The position numbers and the translations under genes are program-made. Under the pieces are notes generated by a model that saw only the letters and a list, made by a program, of their open reading frames with translations, was not told the DNA's origin and ran no database searches. DNA of 64,000 nucleotides, taken from Butyrivibrio sp. YAB3001 (GTDB lineage: Bacteria; Bacillota; Clostridia; Lachnospirales; Lachnospiraceae). The stretch lies in NCBI RefSeq assembly GCF_900112195.1, contig NZ_FOKR01000004.1:26415-90414 (forward strand), written 5' to 3'. Each line of letters begins with the position of its first letter. Within the stretch, counting starts at the first letter, position 1. Of this stretch, positions 63,990-64,000 are shown in pieces.

Positions 63990-64000
63990 TTAGCCGAGAA
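63990..64000 (-). CDS. Last codons of an upstream minus-strand gene (possible flagellin)
   Basis: The window edge reads CTC-GGC-TAA on the minus strand, that is Leu-Gly-stop, followed by the strong terminator. Flagellins of Lachnospiraceae often end in Leu-Leu-Gly or similar and are followed by such a hairpin, but three codons cannot establish identity. Confidence 0.3.

Noticed and set aside
1..64000. Insertion sequences, CRISPR arrays, tRNA or rRNA genes
   Set aside because: No transposase frame, no regularly spaced repeat and no tRNA or rRNA sequence was recognised; repetition in the window comes from paralogous genes.
1..64000. Sialate/pseudaminate synthase (NeuB/PseI) or Maf-type flagellin glycosyltransferase
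   Set aside because: Looked for because of PseB, SpsF-like and NeuD-like genes; no frame shows their motifs.

Overview
The window reads as the chromosome of a low-G+C Firmicute, most likely a Lachnospiraceae of the Butyrivibrio type. That is an inference from AT-rich coding sequence, AGGAG-type ribosome binding sites, TTG/GTG starts, short-loop rho-independent terminators and the gene families present. I see no rRNA, tRNA, CRISPR array, insertion sequence or transposase. Almost the whole window is one surface-glycan (probably flagellin) glycosylation island: about 45 genes, mostly on the minus strand and very tightly packed, with three plus-strand genes inside it.

Layout from left to right. 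1-1906: the end of a U32-peptidase-like protein, a bidirectional terminator, a GIY-YIG protein and a HAD phosphatase. 2025-7661: a sugar-nucleotide cassette with a PseB-type 4,6-dehydratase, a cupin, an aldo/keto reductase, an SpsF-type cytidylyltransferase and a GSA-like class III aminotransferase, plus a CgeB-like glycosyltransferase. 7719-12201: a TPR/GT2/methyltransferase protein and a cassette of two nucleotidyltransferases, a HAD phosphatase and a glycerophosphodiesterase-like protein. 12363-17292: a divergent pair of CgeB-like transferases followed by a 765-aa GT2 protein with decayed extra domains. 17611-29810: the most unusual cassette, a complete 2-oxo-acid-dehydrogenase-like set (E1 alpha, E1 beta, E3, lipoate ligase) whose E2 has a lipoyl domain and an E1/E3-binding domain fused to a NeuD/PglD-type sugar acyltransferase instead of the normal E2 catalytic domain. 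It sits beside a Gfo/Idh sugar dehydrogenase and a DegT aminotransferase of the type that makes 3-amino sugars. 29828-63747: a long array of glycosyltransferases and methyltransferases in paralogous groups (CgeB-like, WavE-like, PF13712-like, GT2, GT4, GT11), ending in two giant modular proteins. 63748-64000: a sigma28-like promoter, a strong terminator and the last codons of an upstream gene.

How the genes may work together (inference). The PseB cassette and the Gfo/Idh-DegT-E2/NeuD cassette would each make an unusual amino-sugar nucleotide. In the second, an acyl group taken from a 2-oxo acid could pass directly from lipoamide to the sugar amine without CoA. The transferases and methyltransferases would assemble and decorate the glycan. 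The sigma28-like promoter in front of the last minus-strand operon, and a preceding gene ending in Leu-Gly-stop, fit flagellin as the acceptor, but no complete flagellar gene is visible.

A recurring theme is modular proteins that keep a domain fold while losing its catalytic residues: GT2 domains without DxD in at least four proteins, and HAD, methyltransferase and SGNH domains decayed in one. Many genes also have false upstream starts; the starts given here were chosen on ribosome binding sites and alignment of paralogs.
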